A stretch of 41,151 nt of DNA. Source: Bacteroidales bacterium (GTDB lineage Bacteria; Bacteroidota; Bacteroidia; Bacteroidales; UBA1715). The stretch covers positions 1-41,151 of the forward strand of contig JAGCOW010000046.1 of NCBI GenBank assembly GCA_017642535.1. The letters run 5' to 3'. The position numbers were made by a program, and so were the translations under genes. The notes under the pieces are model-generated. The model made no database searches. It saw only the letters and a list, made by a program, of their open reading frames with translations, and was not told where the DNA came from. Shown here piece by piece: positions 7,237 through 16,200 of the stretch. Position 1 is the first letter of the stretch. The number at the start of each line of letters is the position of its first letter.

Positions 7237-8564
7237 CAACAGAATATAAAGAACAATGGCACGATGAATACCTAAAATGGATTTGTGGCTTTGCCAATGC
7301 GCAAGGGGGCACAATCTATATAGGAATAAATGATTCGGGCAAGGTCGTGGGGATAGACAATGCAAAATATTTATTGGAGAATCTTCCCAATAAATCTATT
7401 CAATCCACAGGTGTAGTTCCAAGCATTGAACTTTTGAATGCCGATGGTAAAGAATATTTGGCGATTCATGTAAAACAAAGTCTGCAACCTGTTACTTGCA
7501 ATGGGAAATACTATATTCGTAGCGGAAGCACGTTGCAGGAACTCGGTGGAACTGCGCTTCAACAATTTTTATTAGATAAATTAGGACACGAATGGGATGC
7601 TTTCCCGTGTGAATATGCAACGATGGAGGATATAGAAACGTCGGCGATTGACTATTTTGTACGTAATGCTGTCACTTCGGGTAGAATGCCAAACAGTGTT
7701 TTCACCGATAGTGCGGAAACCATTTTGCATAATCTCAATTTGCTTACAAAAGAAGGAAAACTCACTAACGCAGCCATTCTATTGTTTGGAAAAAATCCTC
7801 AACAGTATTTTATAACGGCTAATTTCCGTATTGGACGTTTTGGCATTGACGATACCGACCTTATCCATCAAGATGAAATAGATGGCAATCTTATTCAGAT
7901 GGCTGATAAGGTTATGTGGAAATTGCGTACCGATTATTTAACTGCTCCTATTCATTACGAAGGAATGCATCGTATAGAACAACTTGAGATACCAGAAGAC
8001 GCCTTGCGTGAATTAGTTTACAATGCTATTGTGCATCGGGATTATCTTGGAACAAATACGCAAATGAAGGTGTATGACGATAGGATTTGGTTTTGGAATG
8101 CAGGAATGCTTCCCAATGGATTTGATGTGAAGAAAATATCATCCGAGCATCTTTCAAATCCTCGGAACCATCTTATAGCCAATGTGTTCTATCGTGCGGG
8201 GTTTATTGAATCTTGGGGACGAGGAATAAGCAAAGTGTGCAAGGCATTTTCTAATGCAAATTTATCGGAACCGTCATTTGAAAATTTTTGGAATGGTACG
8301 CTTGTTCAAATGCCACGTAAACAAGTTGACCAAGTAAATGACCAAGTAAAATCTCCGCAACTTACTGATAATGAAAGAAAAGTATTTTCTTTACTCAAGG
8401 AACGTGACCAAGTAAATGACCAAGTAAATACTGGTTACATTGCCCAACAATTGAATTTGTCTTATTCCACAGTAAAACGTGTACTTCGTACGCTAAAGCA
8501 ACGTGATATGATTTATCGTGTAGGAAGTGATAAGTCGGGGTATTGGCGGATAAAAAAAGAATAA
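7221..8564 (+). CDS. AlbA_2/Schlafen-type ATP-binding transcriptional regulator
   Basis: A protein of 447 aa. The N-terminal AlbA_2 (divergent AAA_4) domain is recognisable from ESQTTEYKEQWHDEYLKWIC, FANAQGGTIYIGINDSG and, further on, YYIRSGSTLQELGG. A middle GHKL/HATPase-like part follows (LRELVYNAIVHRDYLG, then FYRAGFIESWGRGISK). The C-terminus is a winged helix (IAQQLNLSYSTVKRVLRTLK). Two DQVNDQV units flank the linker, a simple duplication typical of this family. Such proteins are widespread in Bacteroidetes accessory DNA and are thought to be DNA-binding regulators; the target is unknown. The promoter, start and first codons are duplicated after the stop. Confidence 0.85.
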   Translation: MAESQTTEYKEQWHDEYLKWICGFANAQGGTIYIGINDSGKVVGIDNAKYLLENLPNKSIQSTGVVPSIELLNADGKEYLAIHVKQSLQPVTCNGKYYIRSGSTLQELGGTALQQFLLDKLGHEWDAFPCEYATMEDIETSAIDYFVRNAVTSGRMPNSVFTDSAETILHNLNLLTKEGKLTNAAILLFGKNPQQYFITANFRIGRFGIDDTDLIHQDEIDGNLIQMADKVMWKLRTDYLTAPIHYEGMHRIEQLEIPEDALRELVYNAIVHRDYLGTNTQMKVYDDRIWFWNAGMLPNGFDVKKISSEHLSNPRNHLIANVFYRAGFIESWGRGISKVCKAFSNANLSEPSFENFWNGTLVQMPRKQVDQVNDQVKSPQLTDNERKVFSLLKERDQVNDQVNTGYIAQQLNLSYSTVKRVLRTLKQRDMIYRVGSDKSGYWRIKKE

Positions 8565-8618
8565 AAAGAAATCATATTTTTGTTCAGATTATGAAGATTG
8601 ACATGGTAGAATCGCAAA
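8559..8618 (+). repeat. 60-bp direct repeat, right copy (partner at 7177-7236)
   Basis: Begins on the stop codon of the AlbA_2-type gene and again carries the -7 box, the leader, an ATG and codons for MVESQ, then runs into a stop after 11 codons. It looks like the start of a second gene copy, most of which has been lost or never existed. Confidence 0.85.
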
Positions 8619-8640
8619 ATATAATTCTTTACTACTAATT

Positions 8641-8880
8641 ATGCCCAACACAGAAAGCAACATAATAATTTATAACTCAATCGACGGCAAAGCGTCAGTT
8701 GCATTGTATGCCAAGGATGGCTAGATTTGGCTCAATCAAATGCAAATGGCAGAACTTTTTGCCACCTCTACGCAAACTATCAGTTATCATATATCTAACA
8801 TTCTAAAAGAAAATGAATTAGGAGAAAATTCAGTTGTCAAAGAATATTTGACAACTGCTTCTGATGGCAAACGAGAATGA
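8641..8880 (+). pseudogene. RhuM-family gene remnant
   Basis: In one frame from the ATG at 8641 the translation resembles the N-terminus of RhuM-type proteins: IIIYNSIDGKASVALYAKDG, a stop (TAG, 8722-8724), then IWLNQMQMAELF, TISYHISNIL and ELGENSVVKEYLTTASDGK. Intact RhuM proteins are about 300 aa or longer; here the frame has an internal stop at codon 28 and ends at codon 80. The remaining part of the protein is absent, so the gene is dead. Confidence 0.8.
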
Positions 8881-9074
8881 AGAATTTGCTCTGGGCGGCG
8901 ATGCCAACGCGGAATTCGAATTTTTCCAAAAACATTTCGATATCTATAGAAATGTAGTATTTTTGTCATGCAGTCCTGGTAAGTCCTTCCCCAAACGTAG
9001 AGTTGGTGAAGAATTCAGGTGTTCAATTTTAAAATGACCGCAAAATTAAAAAAACACAACTACGGAATAAAACC
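8881..9074. other. Gap between RhuM remnant and ORF6N gene
   Basis: A short open stretch in another frame (from about 8882) gives FALGGDANAEFEFFQKHF and ends near 9034; I do not recognise it. It may be the tail of a different lost gene joined to the RhuM remnant. An imperfect inverted repeat, CTTCCCCAAAC with GTTGGTGAAG, lies at about 8990-9016. No clear promoter for the ORF6N gene is seen. Confidence 0.3.
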
Positions 9075-9950
9075 ATGAAAAACGAAATACTCATACACAA
9101 CAGTAATGATTTGAAAGATAAAATATACACTATAAGAGGTGTACAAGTTATGCTCGATGTTGATTTAGCTGCAATTTACGGCTATTCAACGAAAGATTTT
9201 AACCGTCAGGTCAAGAATAACATTGAACGCTTTGACGAAGATTTTAGATTTCAGTTGACAACCGAAGAAGTGAATTATTTGCGGTGCAAAATTTCCACCA
9301 CAAATATAAGCTCAATGAGCAGAAGTTTACCTTATGCCTTTACAGAGCAAGGCATTTATATGCTTATGACGGTTCTTAAAGGCGAACTTGCGGTCACACA
9401 AAGCAAGACTTTAATCCGATTGTTCAAGGATATTAAGCATTTCGTTCAGAACAATGCTTTTATGTTTAATGAGATCATTTCTGTAAAACAGCATCTGTTG
9501 CGGCACGACGAGCGTATTGACGAACTATTTACGCTTATGGATAAATATGACATAGAAGAAAAACAGGGAATCTTCTTTCAGGGACAAGTCTTCGACGCAT
9601 ACGCAAAATTTGAGTCTTTTCTTGCACAGGCAGAAAAAGAAATAATTCTAATAGATAATTATGTGGATCTGTCTGTTTTGGAGCGTCTAGCAAAGAAAAA
9701 GAGTGGTGTTGTCGTAACGATCTACACTGCCCCTAAAACTACACTAACTGCACAAGACATTCAGAAATTCAACGCGCAATACCCTTCTCTTACCATAAAA
9801 CCCACTACAAAAATGCACGACCGATTTTTGATAATTGACCAGAAAATATTGTATCACATAGGGGCATCTTTAAAAGATATGGGGAAAAAGTGCTTTGCCT
9901 TTGACATTATGGATTCTGCAATGATACCATATATTTTACAAAATGTGTAA
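9075..9950 (+). CDS. ORF6N-domain protein with a phospholipase-D-like C-terminal half
   Basis: A protein of 291 aa. The N-terminal ORF6N DNA-binding domain (about residues 12-100) shows IYTIRGVQVMLDVDLAAIYG, then FQLTTEE and PYAFTEQGIYML. After a linker with acidic and hydrophobic heptads, the C-terminal part contains KMHDRFLIID and YHIGASLKDMGKKC, the HxD-type arrangement seen in single-domain PLD-like modules of this protein type. ORF6N proteins are common in phages and in Bacteroidetes accessory DNA. Function is unknown; the gene stands last in the accessory block before the right 42-bp repeat. Confidence 0.8.
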   Translation: MKNEILIHNSNDLKDKIYTIRGVQVMLDVDLAAIYGYSTKDFNRQVKNNIERFDEDFRFQLTTEEVNYLRCKISTTNISSMSRSLPYAFTEQGIYMLMTVLKGELAVTQSKTLIRLFKDIKHFVQNNAFMFNEIISVKQHLLRHDERIDELFTLMDKYDIEEKQGIFFQGQVFDAYAKFESFLAQAEKEIILIDNYVDLSVLERLAKKKSGVVVTIYTAPKTTLTAQDIQKFNAQYPSLTIKPTTKMHDRFLIIDQKILYHIGASLKDMGKKCFAFDIMDSAMIPYILQNV

Positions 9951-9972
9951 GAATACAATGACCAGTTACTTA

Positions 9973-10014
9973 TTCTTTCAAGAGAAAAAATAACAGAAAG
10001 AAATGCAAAATTCT
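9973..10014. repeat. 42-bp direct repeat, right copy (partner at 7118-7159)
   Basis: See the left copy. A 15-base perfect inverted repeat, TTGTAAA-T-TTTACAA, follows at 10026-10040, and the chromosomal ahcY terminator begins at 10077, so this marks the right edge of the accessory block. Confidence 0.6.
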
Positions 10015-10076
10015 TGACTCTGTTGTTGTAAATTTTACAATAACTGCCTTCGGTGGGAAAACCTATCAGTGAAAAC

Positions 10077-10120
10077 AAAAAAACGCAACACTTTTCAGCA
10101 TTGCGTTTTTCTTTTATAAA
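10077..10120. terminator. Bidirectional intrinsic terminator (ahcY and the island)
   Basis: ACGCAA (10083-10088) pairs with TTGCGT (10111-10116). On the minus strand the hairpin is followed by seven Ts (As at 10077-10083), just after the ahcY stop at 10131. On the plus strand five Ts follow, so it can also stop readthrough from the island. Confidence 0.75.
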
Positions 10121-10130
10121 TCTATAACGA

Positions 10131-11564
10131 TTAGTATTTGTAAATATCCGATTTATAAGGGCCTTCGATAGGAACGCCAAGATATTCGGATTGTTTCTTG
10201 GTAAGTTTCGTGAGTTTCACGCCAAGTTTGTCAAGGTGGAGACGGGCAACTTTCTCGTCGAGTTTCTTCGGCAAGGTGTAAACCTTGGTCTCGTAATTCT
10301 TGTTGTTGGTGAACAACTCAATTTGTGCCAACGTTTGGTTGGTAAACGACGCCGACATCACGAAACTTGGGTGTCCTGTCGCACAACCGAGGTTCAACAA
10401 ACGGCCTTCTGCCAAAATCAACACGCTGTGACCGTCAGGGAACGTCCATTGGTCGTATTGCGGTTTGATGTTTTTCTTCTTAATGCCCGGAATCTTCGCC
10501 AATTCAGCCATCTGGATTTCGTTGTCGAAGTGACCGATGTTGCCCACAATTGCCATATTTTTCATCTTGCTCATGTGTTCGGCAGTAATGATGTCGCAGT
10601 CGCCAGTGGTCGTAACATATATGTCACCGTATTCCAATGTGTCTTCAACCGTAAGCACTTGGTAACCTTCCATCGACGCCTGCAAAGCACAGATTGGGTC
10701 GATTTCCGTAACAATCACACGTGCGCCTTGTCCGCGGAGCGATTGTGCGCAACCTTTACCAACGTCGCCATAGCCGCAGACAACGGCAACCTTGCCAGCC
10801 AACATCACGTCGGTGGCACGCATAATGCCGTCGGTCAACGAGTGGCGGCAACCATACAAGTTGTCGAATTTCGATTTTGTAACCGAGTCGTTCACGTTGA
10901 TGGCTGGGAACGGAAGAATGCCCTGTTCTGCCATTTGGTATAAGCGGTGAACGCCCGTGGTTGTTTCTTCAGAAACGCCTATGATGTTTTTCTTTTTGTT
11001 CGTCCAGAATTGAGGATCCTGCTTCATTGTTTCGCGGCACAAGTCAAGAATCACGCCCCATTCTTCGGAATCCGTCTCAGGGTTGAAATCAGGCACTTTG
11101 CCTTCGGCCTCGAACTGAGAACCACGAACCACTATGAGCGTAGCGTCGCCGCCGTCGTCAAGAATCATTGTAGGACCAGAGCCGTCGGGCCACGTCAGTG
11201 CTTTTTTCGTGCATTCCCAATATTCTTTCAGCGTTTCGCCTTTCCAAGCGAAAACGGGTGTACCTTTCGGATTGTCGATTGTGCCGTTTTTGCCAACCAC
11301 AACAGCGGCAGCGGCGTGGTCCTGCGTAGAGAAAATGTTGCACGAAGCCCAACGAACGTCGGCGCCGAGTTCCACCAATGTTTCGATAAGAATTGCAGTC
11401 TGCACCGTCATGTGCAACGAGCCGCTGATTTTTGCACCAGCAAGCGGTTTCTGACCTTTGTATTCCGCACGGAGAGCCATAAGTCCCGGCATTTCAATTT
11501 CAGCCAAATCAAGTTCCTTGCGTCCCCATTCGGCCAATTTGATGTCTGCTACTTTGTATTCCAT
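10131..11564 (-). CDS. ahcY: Adenosylhomocysteinase (S-adenosylhomocysteine hydrolase)
   Basis: Cleaves S-adenosylhomocysteine, the product of methyl transfer, to adenosine and homocysteine using bound NAD. Seen in 477 aa: substrate-site sequence [32 protein letters not shown], the NAD-binding Rossmann segment [19 protein letters not shown], and the conserved C-terminus ending KSDIYKY, which contributes to the NAD site of the neighbouring subunit. Full family length. The gene is transcribed alone, with its own promoter and terminator, divergent from the flippase-like gene. It links methylation to homocysteine and methionine recycling; the MetA-type gene in this window is 28 kb away. Confidence 0.97.
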   Translation of the reverse strand: MEYKVADIKLAEWGRKELDLAEIEMPGLMALRAEYKGQKPLAGAKISGSLHMTVQTAILIETLVELGADVRWASCNIFSTQDHAAAAVVVGKNGTIDNPKGTPVFAWKGETLKEYWECTKKALTWPDGSGPTMILDDGGDATLIVVRGSQFEAEGKVPDFNPETDSEEWGVILDLCRETMKQDPQFWTNKKKNIIGVSEETTTGVHRLYQMAEQGILPFPAINVNDSVTKSKFDNLYGCRHSLTDGIMRATDVMLAGKVAVVCGYGDVGKGCAQSLRGQGARVIVTEIDPICALQASMEGYQVLTVEDTLEYGDIYVTTTGDCDIITAEHMSKMKNMAIVGNIGHFDNEIQMAELAKIPGIKKKNIKPQYDQWTFPDGHSVLILAEGRLLNLGCATGHPSFVMSASFTNQTLAQIELFTNNKNYETKVYTLPKKLDEKVARLHLDKLGVKLTKLTKKQSEYLGVPIEGPYKSDIYKY

Positions 11565-11589
11565 AAATTGCTTTTAATTTTTTGACGTG

Positions 11590-11597
11590 CAAAAATA
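11590..11597 (-). promoter_or_regulatory. -7 box of ahcY
   Basis: Minus strand TATTTTTG, a perfect TAnnTTTG. The ahcY ATG is 26 bases beyond the box. No TTTG lies at the ideal distance; TTG-like bases fall within the heptamer repeats at 16 and 23 bases. Confidence 0.55.
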
Positions 11598-11599
11598 CA

Positions 11600-11627
11600 C
11601 AATTATCAATTATCAATTGTCAATTAT
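11600..11627. repeat. Four tandem heptamers CAATTAT between two divergent promoters
   Basis: CAATTAT, CAATTAT, CAATTGT, CAATTAT in direct succession. The array fills the space between the -7 box of ahcY (11590-11597, minus) and the -7 box of the flippase-like gene (11630-11637, plus), so gain or loss of a unit would change the -33 sequence and spacing of both. Confidence 0.8.
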
Positions 11628-11629
11628 AA

Positions 11630-11637
11630 TATCTTTG
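11630..11637 (+). promoter_or_regulatory. -7 box of the flippase-like gene
   Basis: TATCTTTG, a perfect TAnnTTTG. The start should fall near 11642-11644, before both the GTG (11656) and the ATG (11668). There is no TTTG at the usual distance. Confidence 0.5.
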
Positions 11638-11667
11638 TCCTAAATTTTTTACAAAGTGAACACGCGG

Positions 11668-12612
11668 ATGCGAAAAATAGGAGAGTGGCTCTTAAAAATC
11701 ATCGTCTTTATTGTTGTCTGGGGCTATGTGGTATATCAATTTATGACGATGGAGCAAGATGTGACGGTAATTTTCACCGATGAGCATTTCTCTGTTTCGA
11801 TTTTCTTGGTTGTGTGTGCGTTGTTGTTTTTCAATTGGGGCTTGGAAGCCCGAAAGTGGCAATTGTTGGTAAATCGCAGTCAACCGATTTCGTTCGGCAA
11901 GGCGGTTTCAGGCGTGCTGGTTGGTTTGCCGTTGGCGTTGATTACGCCCAATAGAATTGGTGAAATTGGCGGTCGAGCCATTGTGCTTGAAAAAGGATAC
12001 AAAGATGCCGTGTTCGCAACATTTCTCGGTAGTTTGATGCAGTTTTCATCAACCTTATTGTTTGGCGTGCTTGGTGTTGTGCTCTATCTCGTTTTTTTGC
12101 CTCATACACAGGCCATTGAGTCAGCTTCTTGGATTTCGTTGTGTGTGGTTGTTGTGTGTGCAGTCGTCGTGTTTGTCTGTAAGGACCAACGGTGGCTGAA
12201 ATTTGTCTGTTTGCGTGTGATAGGCAAGAATTTCTATCGAAAACTGATGCAACTGATACATATATATAATGTAAAAGATGTGCTTAAGACATTGCTAATG
12301 AGTTTGTTGCGTTACTGCGTATTCTCATTGCAGTTTATGCTTCTGATTTCCATGCTCATTCCCGAATTGTCGTTTGTGGAATTGTTTGTGGGCATAACGT
12401 TAACGTATCTTTTCACGACAATAATTCCTACGTCGGTTTTAGGTGAAATTGGCATTCGCGGTTCAGTGGCAATGTTTATTTTCGAAGCGTTTACGCCGCA
12501 GGTTGCAATCATTTTCCAAGTCAGTCTGCTGATATGGATTATCAATATTGTGGTTCCAACGTTGATAGGTTCTGTAATTCTCCTCAACGTAAGAAAAAGG
12601 AAAAAGCAATAA
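11668..12612 (+). CDS. Flippase-like membrane protein (LPG synthase transmembrane region / UPF0104 family)
   Basis: An inner-membrane protein of 314 aa with about eight hydrophobic segments, the first at residues 8-26 and the last near the C-terminus. The stretch LITPNRIGEIGGRAIVLEKG and the following FATFLGSLMQFSSTLLFG are characteristic of the lysylphosphatidylglycerol synthase TM region family; members without the synthase domain are annotated as flippase-like. Substrate unknown. A GTG start at 11656 (four residues longer) is possible; I prefer the ATG. The stop is only two bases from the stop of the convergent LuxR-type regulator gene. Confidence 0.8.
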   Translation: MRKIGEWLLKIIVFIVVWGYVVYQFMTMEQDVTVIFTDEHFSVSIFLVVCALLFFNWGLEARKWQLLVNRSQPISFGKAVSGVLVGLPLALITPNRIGEIGGRAIVLEKGYKDAVFATFLGSLMQFSSTLLFGVLGVVLYLVFLPHTQAIESASWISLCVVVVCAVVVFVCKDQRWLKFVCLRVIGKNFYRKLMQLIHIYNVKDVLKTLLMSLLRYCVFSLQFMLLISMLIPELSFVELFVGITLTYLFTTIIPTSVLGEIGIRGSVAMFIFEAFTPQVAIIFQVSLLIWIINIVVPTLIGSVILLNVRKRKKQ

Positions 12613-12614
12613 GA

Positions 12615-13268
12615 TTACAACGCAATGATGTTGTTTTTAATACCGTATTTAATGAGGTCAACTTGCGTTTTGAGGTTGAGTTTCTGCATAATGTGCGTTT
12701 TGTGCGTTTCCACTGTTCGAACGCTAATATGAAGAGTGTCAGCAATTTCCGGATTTGTATAGCTATTCCCCCAAAGCGATAGAATTTCGATTTCGCGTGT
12801 GCTGAGTTGTTTCACATCGTCATCTTCGGTTTTTTCATTGTTTTGAATTGACGAAACGTATCGATTGAGCAAAATATTGGTGATACATTTGCTAAAATAG
12901 TCATATCCATTGCGTAAGGAATAAATTGCCTCAAACAATTCCTGTCGTGACGCGTCGTGTGAAAGGAACCCTTTGGCACCGACTTTTATTATATTGAAAA
13001 TTGTTTCCTCGTTTTCGGAATATGAAATAATCAGAACTTTTGCCTTGGGATGAATTTTCTGAATTTCTTCCACGTCGGATATGTCATCGCTGGTGATTTT
13101 AGGGATGTTTTTTATCACTACGTGGACAGGATCAACGTAATTTTTATGAAGGAAATCCGTCGTACGGGAATGAATGTCAAGAACTTTGAACTCGTCGTTT
13201 GATTCAATAAGCGTTGCAATTGCCTCGGATTGCAGATGATGGATTCCTATGATTACGATATTTATCAT
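12615..13268 (-). CDS. LuxR/NarL-type regulator with a degenerate receiver domain
   Basis: A protein of 217 aa. The C-terminal GerE/LuxR helix-turn-helix is clear: QLSTREIEILSLWGNSYTNP, EIADTLHISVRTVETHKTHI, MQKLNLKTQVDLIKYGI. The N-terminal 120 residues have the receiver fold pattern (MINIVIIGIHH; KVLIISYSENEETIFNIIKV; GAKGFLSHDA), but the acidic pair after strand 1 is replaced by Ile-His-His and the phospho-acceptor position after strand 3 reads VVIKNIPKI, with Lys/Asn in place of Asp. It is therefore unlikely to be switched by ordinary phosphorylation. The ATG follows the stop of the upstream multidomain gene after one base, so the two are translationally coupled and likely work together. 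Confidence 0.85.
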   Translation of the reverse strand: MINIVIIGIHHLQSEAIATLIESNDEFKVLDIHSRTTDFLHKNYVDPVHVVIKNIPKITSDDISDVEEIQKIHPKAKVLIISYSENEETIFNIIKVGAKGFLSHDASRQELFEAIYSLRNGYDYFSKCITNILLNRYVSSIQNNEKTEDDDVKQLSTREIEILSLWGNSYTNPEIADTLHISVRTVETHKTHIMQKLNLKTQVDLIKYGIKNNIIAL

Positions 13269-13269
13269 A

Positions 13270-16200
13270 TTATAAAGATTCGTTTACAAATATAGTAGCA
13301 GTTCGTTCTTTTCCTTGCATATATACGCAAAGATTTTTTTCAAATTGTACGTGGATGAAAAATTCTGTTTGTTCCACCACCTTTTGTTGTTTTAAGATGT
13401 CCCAGTTTATAAAGTTATCTTCGTTAGTGTGTTCTATGGCAAAATATCCGATGTTCATTGTCGAGATATTGTGGAAGAAATGCGAGCCGAGCGACGCGTC
13501 TAACGGGAAGTTGGAAAGACTGATTTCCACAATGACTTTGGCGTTCGAGATTTGTGACCAAAGCACGGGAATGCCCAAAAATCTATCGCTCGTTCCCCAA
13601 CGACCAGGACCGATGAGAAGATATTTCCTTCCTTTTTCAACCATTGCCTTATTGATTTTCTCAATTTCGGCAACCATTTCCAAGGTGCGAAGTTTGTCGA
13701 ATTTTTCCAAGTCGATATAAACGGCGTCGCTGATGTTTTCAATAAATCCGTTACCCATACTTGTCGTAGTACGAAGCAGTTGAGGTGCATTCTTCAATAC
13801 TTCGGGGAAAGCGTTCTCGGTGAGTAAACTGCCCGTAAGTGGCTTAATCTGAAGTAGATAGAAAGAAGGAACGCCATCTTCGTTTTCATTCAAATCAACG
13901 GCAAACTCAATTTCCACGGGGGTACCCATCGCTTCTTGTACGGTGTTCAAAATCAAGGTAAGAATCTCCGAAAGAGGAGCATAGTCGTATTTGAGAATGT
14001 CGGCGAAATTGATGATGCGTGGTCCGTAGCTCGAAAGCCCCGGCTCAATTCTGTCGTTTTCGTAATTATATGTTGACGCGCAATGTCGTAGCGTATTGTG
14101 TTTCTCGGCTTCCGAAATAGAGAGAAGCGTCAGTGCTGCATGTTCGCCGTCACGTTTGTAGTTATACTCGTCCTTGGTGAAATCCACGGCATAAAAATGT
14201 GTCTGCGAGGATTTTATCTGGTCTTTGGGCGTCATAATCTCGACCTTGGGATAGCGAGGCGAAAAACGATATGCGTTTCCTCCATCTACAATGTAGAAAC
14301 CAAGTCCCACGGCGCACACGGCAAATCCTTCTTCTGGCTTCATGTGGGCTATGGGGTAATAATTATAGGACTGTGCCACTCCACAAATGTGAGGATAGAA
14401 ATACTGGTCGTAGTAATCGCCTACAACCTCCTGAATGACGATAGCCATTTTTTCCTCTTCCAACTTGTGGCTTGTCGATTTGTAGAATTCCTTCACTTGT
14501 TCGCTGTAAACCGAGGCATACACAAGTTTTATGGCAATTTCCAAATCGCTGAGTCGCTTATGCAGATCCTTGTTGTTGTTAGGAATGATATATGTGCTGA
14601 AAACGCCTGCAAGTGGCTGTGTTACAGAATCTTCAAAAATACTTGAAGAGCGTACGGCAAGCGGTTTTGAGATTTGTTCCAACAAGATTGCCAGCTTTCT
14701 TCGCAAATCCTCGGAAAGTCGTCCTGCAATGAACATTTCCTTTATTTGCTCGTCGGTCAAATCTTTTGAGAAAAGGTTTTTCCCTGCAAAATTATGTTTT
14801 ATGAAAAGTTCGAATTCCTCGGTACCGATAACAGCCGTTTTGGGTGTACGAATAGCCATTTGGTCGGCGTATGGATTGATGTCGATGCTGTTGATGAGCG
14901 TGTTGACGAACGCAAGTCCGCGACCTTTTCCGCCCAGCGAACCGGCAGCAAGCGTTACCACATTTTTCTCGTCAAGAACGGCGGTTTCTTCAAACGAAAG
15001 AATTTTTCCCCGTTTTTTTGTCAGACGATATTCGTCAAGAATGATGTTGTTCATCTCGCGAAGCTTGCTCACGTCGTTGTTCAGGTCGGCAAGATTTACG
15101 GGATTCAGCTGACGTGCCAATTCAATCTCGCCACGACCCATAAGCCAAATTGAGAACTGGTTCTGGTCGGCGTGATATTTCAAGGAGTCGTCGGGGATAG
15201 TGCGCAGCAGCATTTCAAATTCCCGGAGGTTTTTTGCCTTGGCAATCGGTTCGCCTTTGCCGTTGCGGAAAATGAAATCGCCATAACCAAAATTGTGCAT
15301 CACGAATTTCTTGATTTTGTCAAGAAGCATATCCGACTTCTTGTTCACAAACTTGGCGTGGATTTCTTTTGCATATTGTGAATACTTCAATTCCGAAGAC
15401 TGAATCAGAATAGGCATATTCTTATTGTATTCACGCACGTGTTCCATAAAGGTCATTCCCGCGTTTTTGTCCAAAACGCCGTTTCGCTCAAATTCCATAT
15501 CGGAAATGACACAAGTCATAAAATCCTTGTATTTGTTGAACAAGAACGTCGCTTCCTCGTAGTTTCGGGCCCAAAGAAGTTTTGGCCGAGAACGGATTTT
15601 TGACAATTTTTCCAACTCGTTTGACTCAAAATCGGAGATTTGTTCGCCCACTTGGTCAAACAACACTGAGAAAATAATCGGAAGATATTTCGAGTAATAC
15701 TGCGTAGAGTCTTCAATTAGAAGCATGGTACGTACCAAACCAATTTTTGTGTCGTTTTCGACATTTGCAAGGTCTTCCAGCGATTTCACCATCGCAAAGA
15801 AAATTTGCGAGTCGCCGCTCCAAATAAAAATTTTGTTGAACAAGGTCGTTTTTGCGACCATATCTTCAAAATATGCTATGTTCGACCTTGGGTTAAGTAG
15901 TAGATACACAGGTACTTCAGGTGTTATCTTCTTTATTTTCGCACTCAGCGAAAGAGGTTTCTGCACATCGGCACCAACCATCAGGACAACCAAGTCGAAA
16001 TGCGTGGTTTTGAGCAAGTCAAGAGCTTGCTTATGCGACGATACACCAATGATTCTTGGCAAAGAGAATATACTGTATTGGTAAATCGGTCCCATGAATT
16101 TCTCGAAGAAACTGTCGTCTTTTTCAAGATTGAAGGCGTCGTACATTGTTGCGACGAACAAGATTTGTGAAACCTTGTGTTTCATCATGTCAAGGTAAAT

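Noticed and set aside
9854..10180. Minus-strand ORF of 108 codons spanning the end of the ORF6N gene and the ahcY terminator
   Set aside because: It runs antisense to the ORF6N gene, crosses the bidirectional terminator and overlaps the ahcY 3' end; no family signal in the translation.
10191..11585. Long plus-strand ORFs opposite ahcY
   Set aside because: Antisense shadows of a highly conserved gene; no family resemblance.
12534..12782. Plus-strand ORF of 82 codons across the convergent 3' ends at 12.6 kb
   Set aside because: It overlaps the ends of two well-supported genes in another frame and shows no protein signal.
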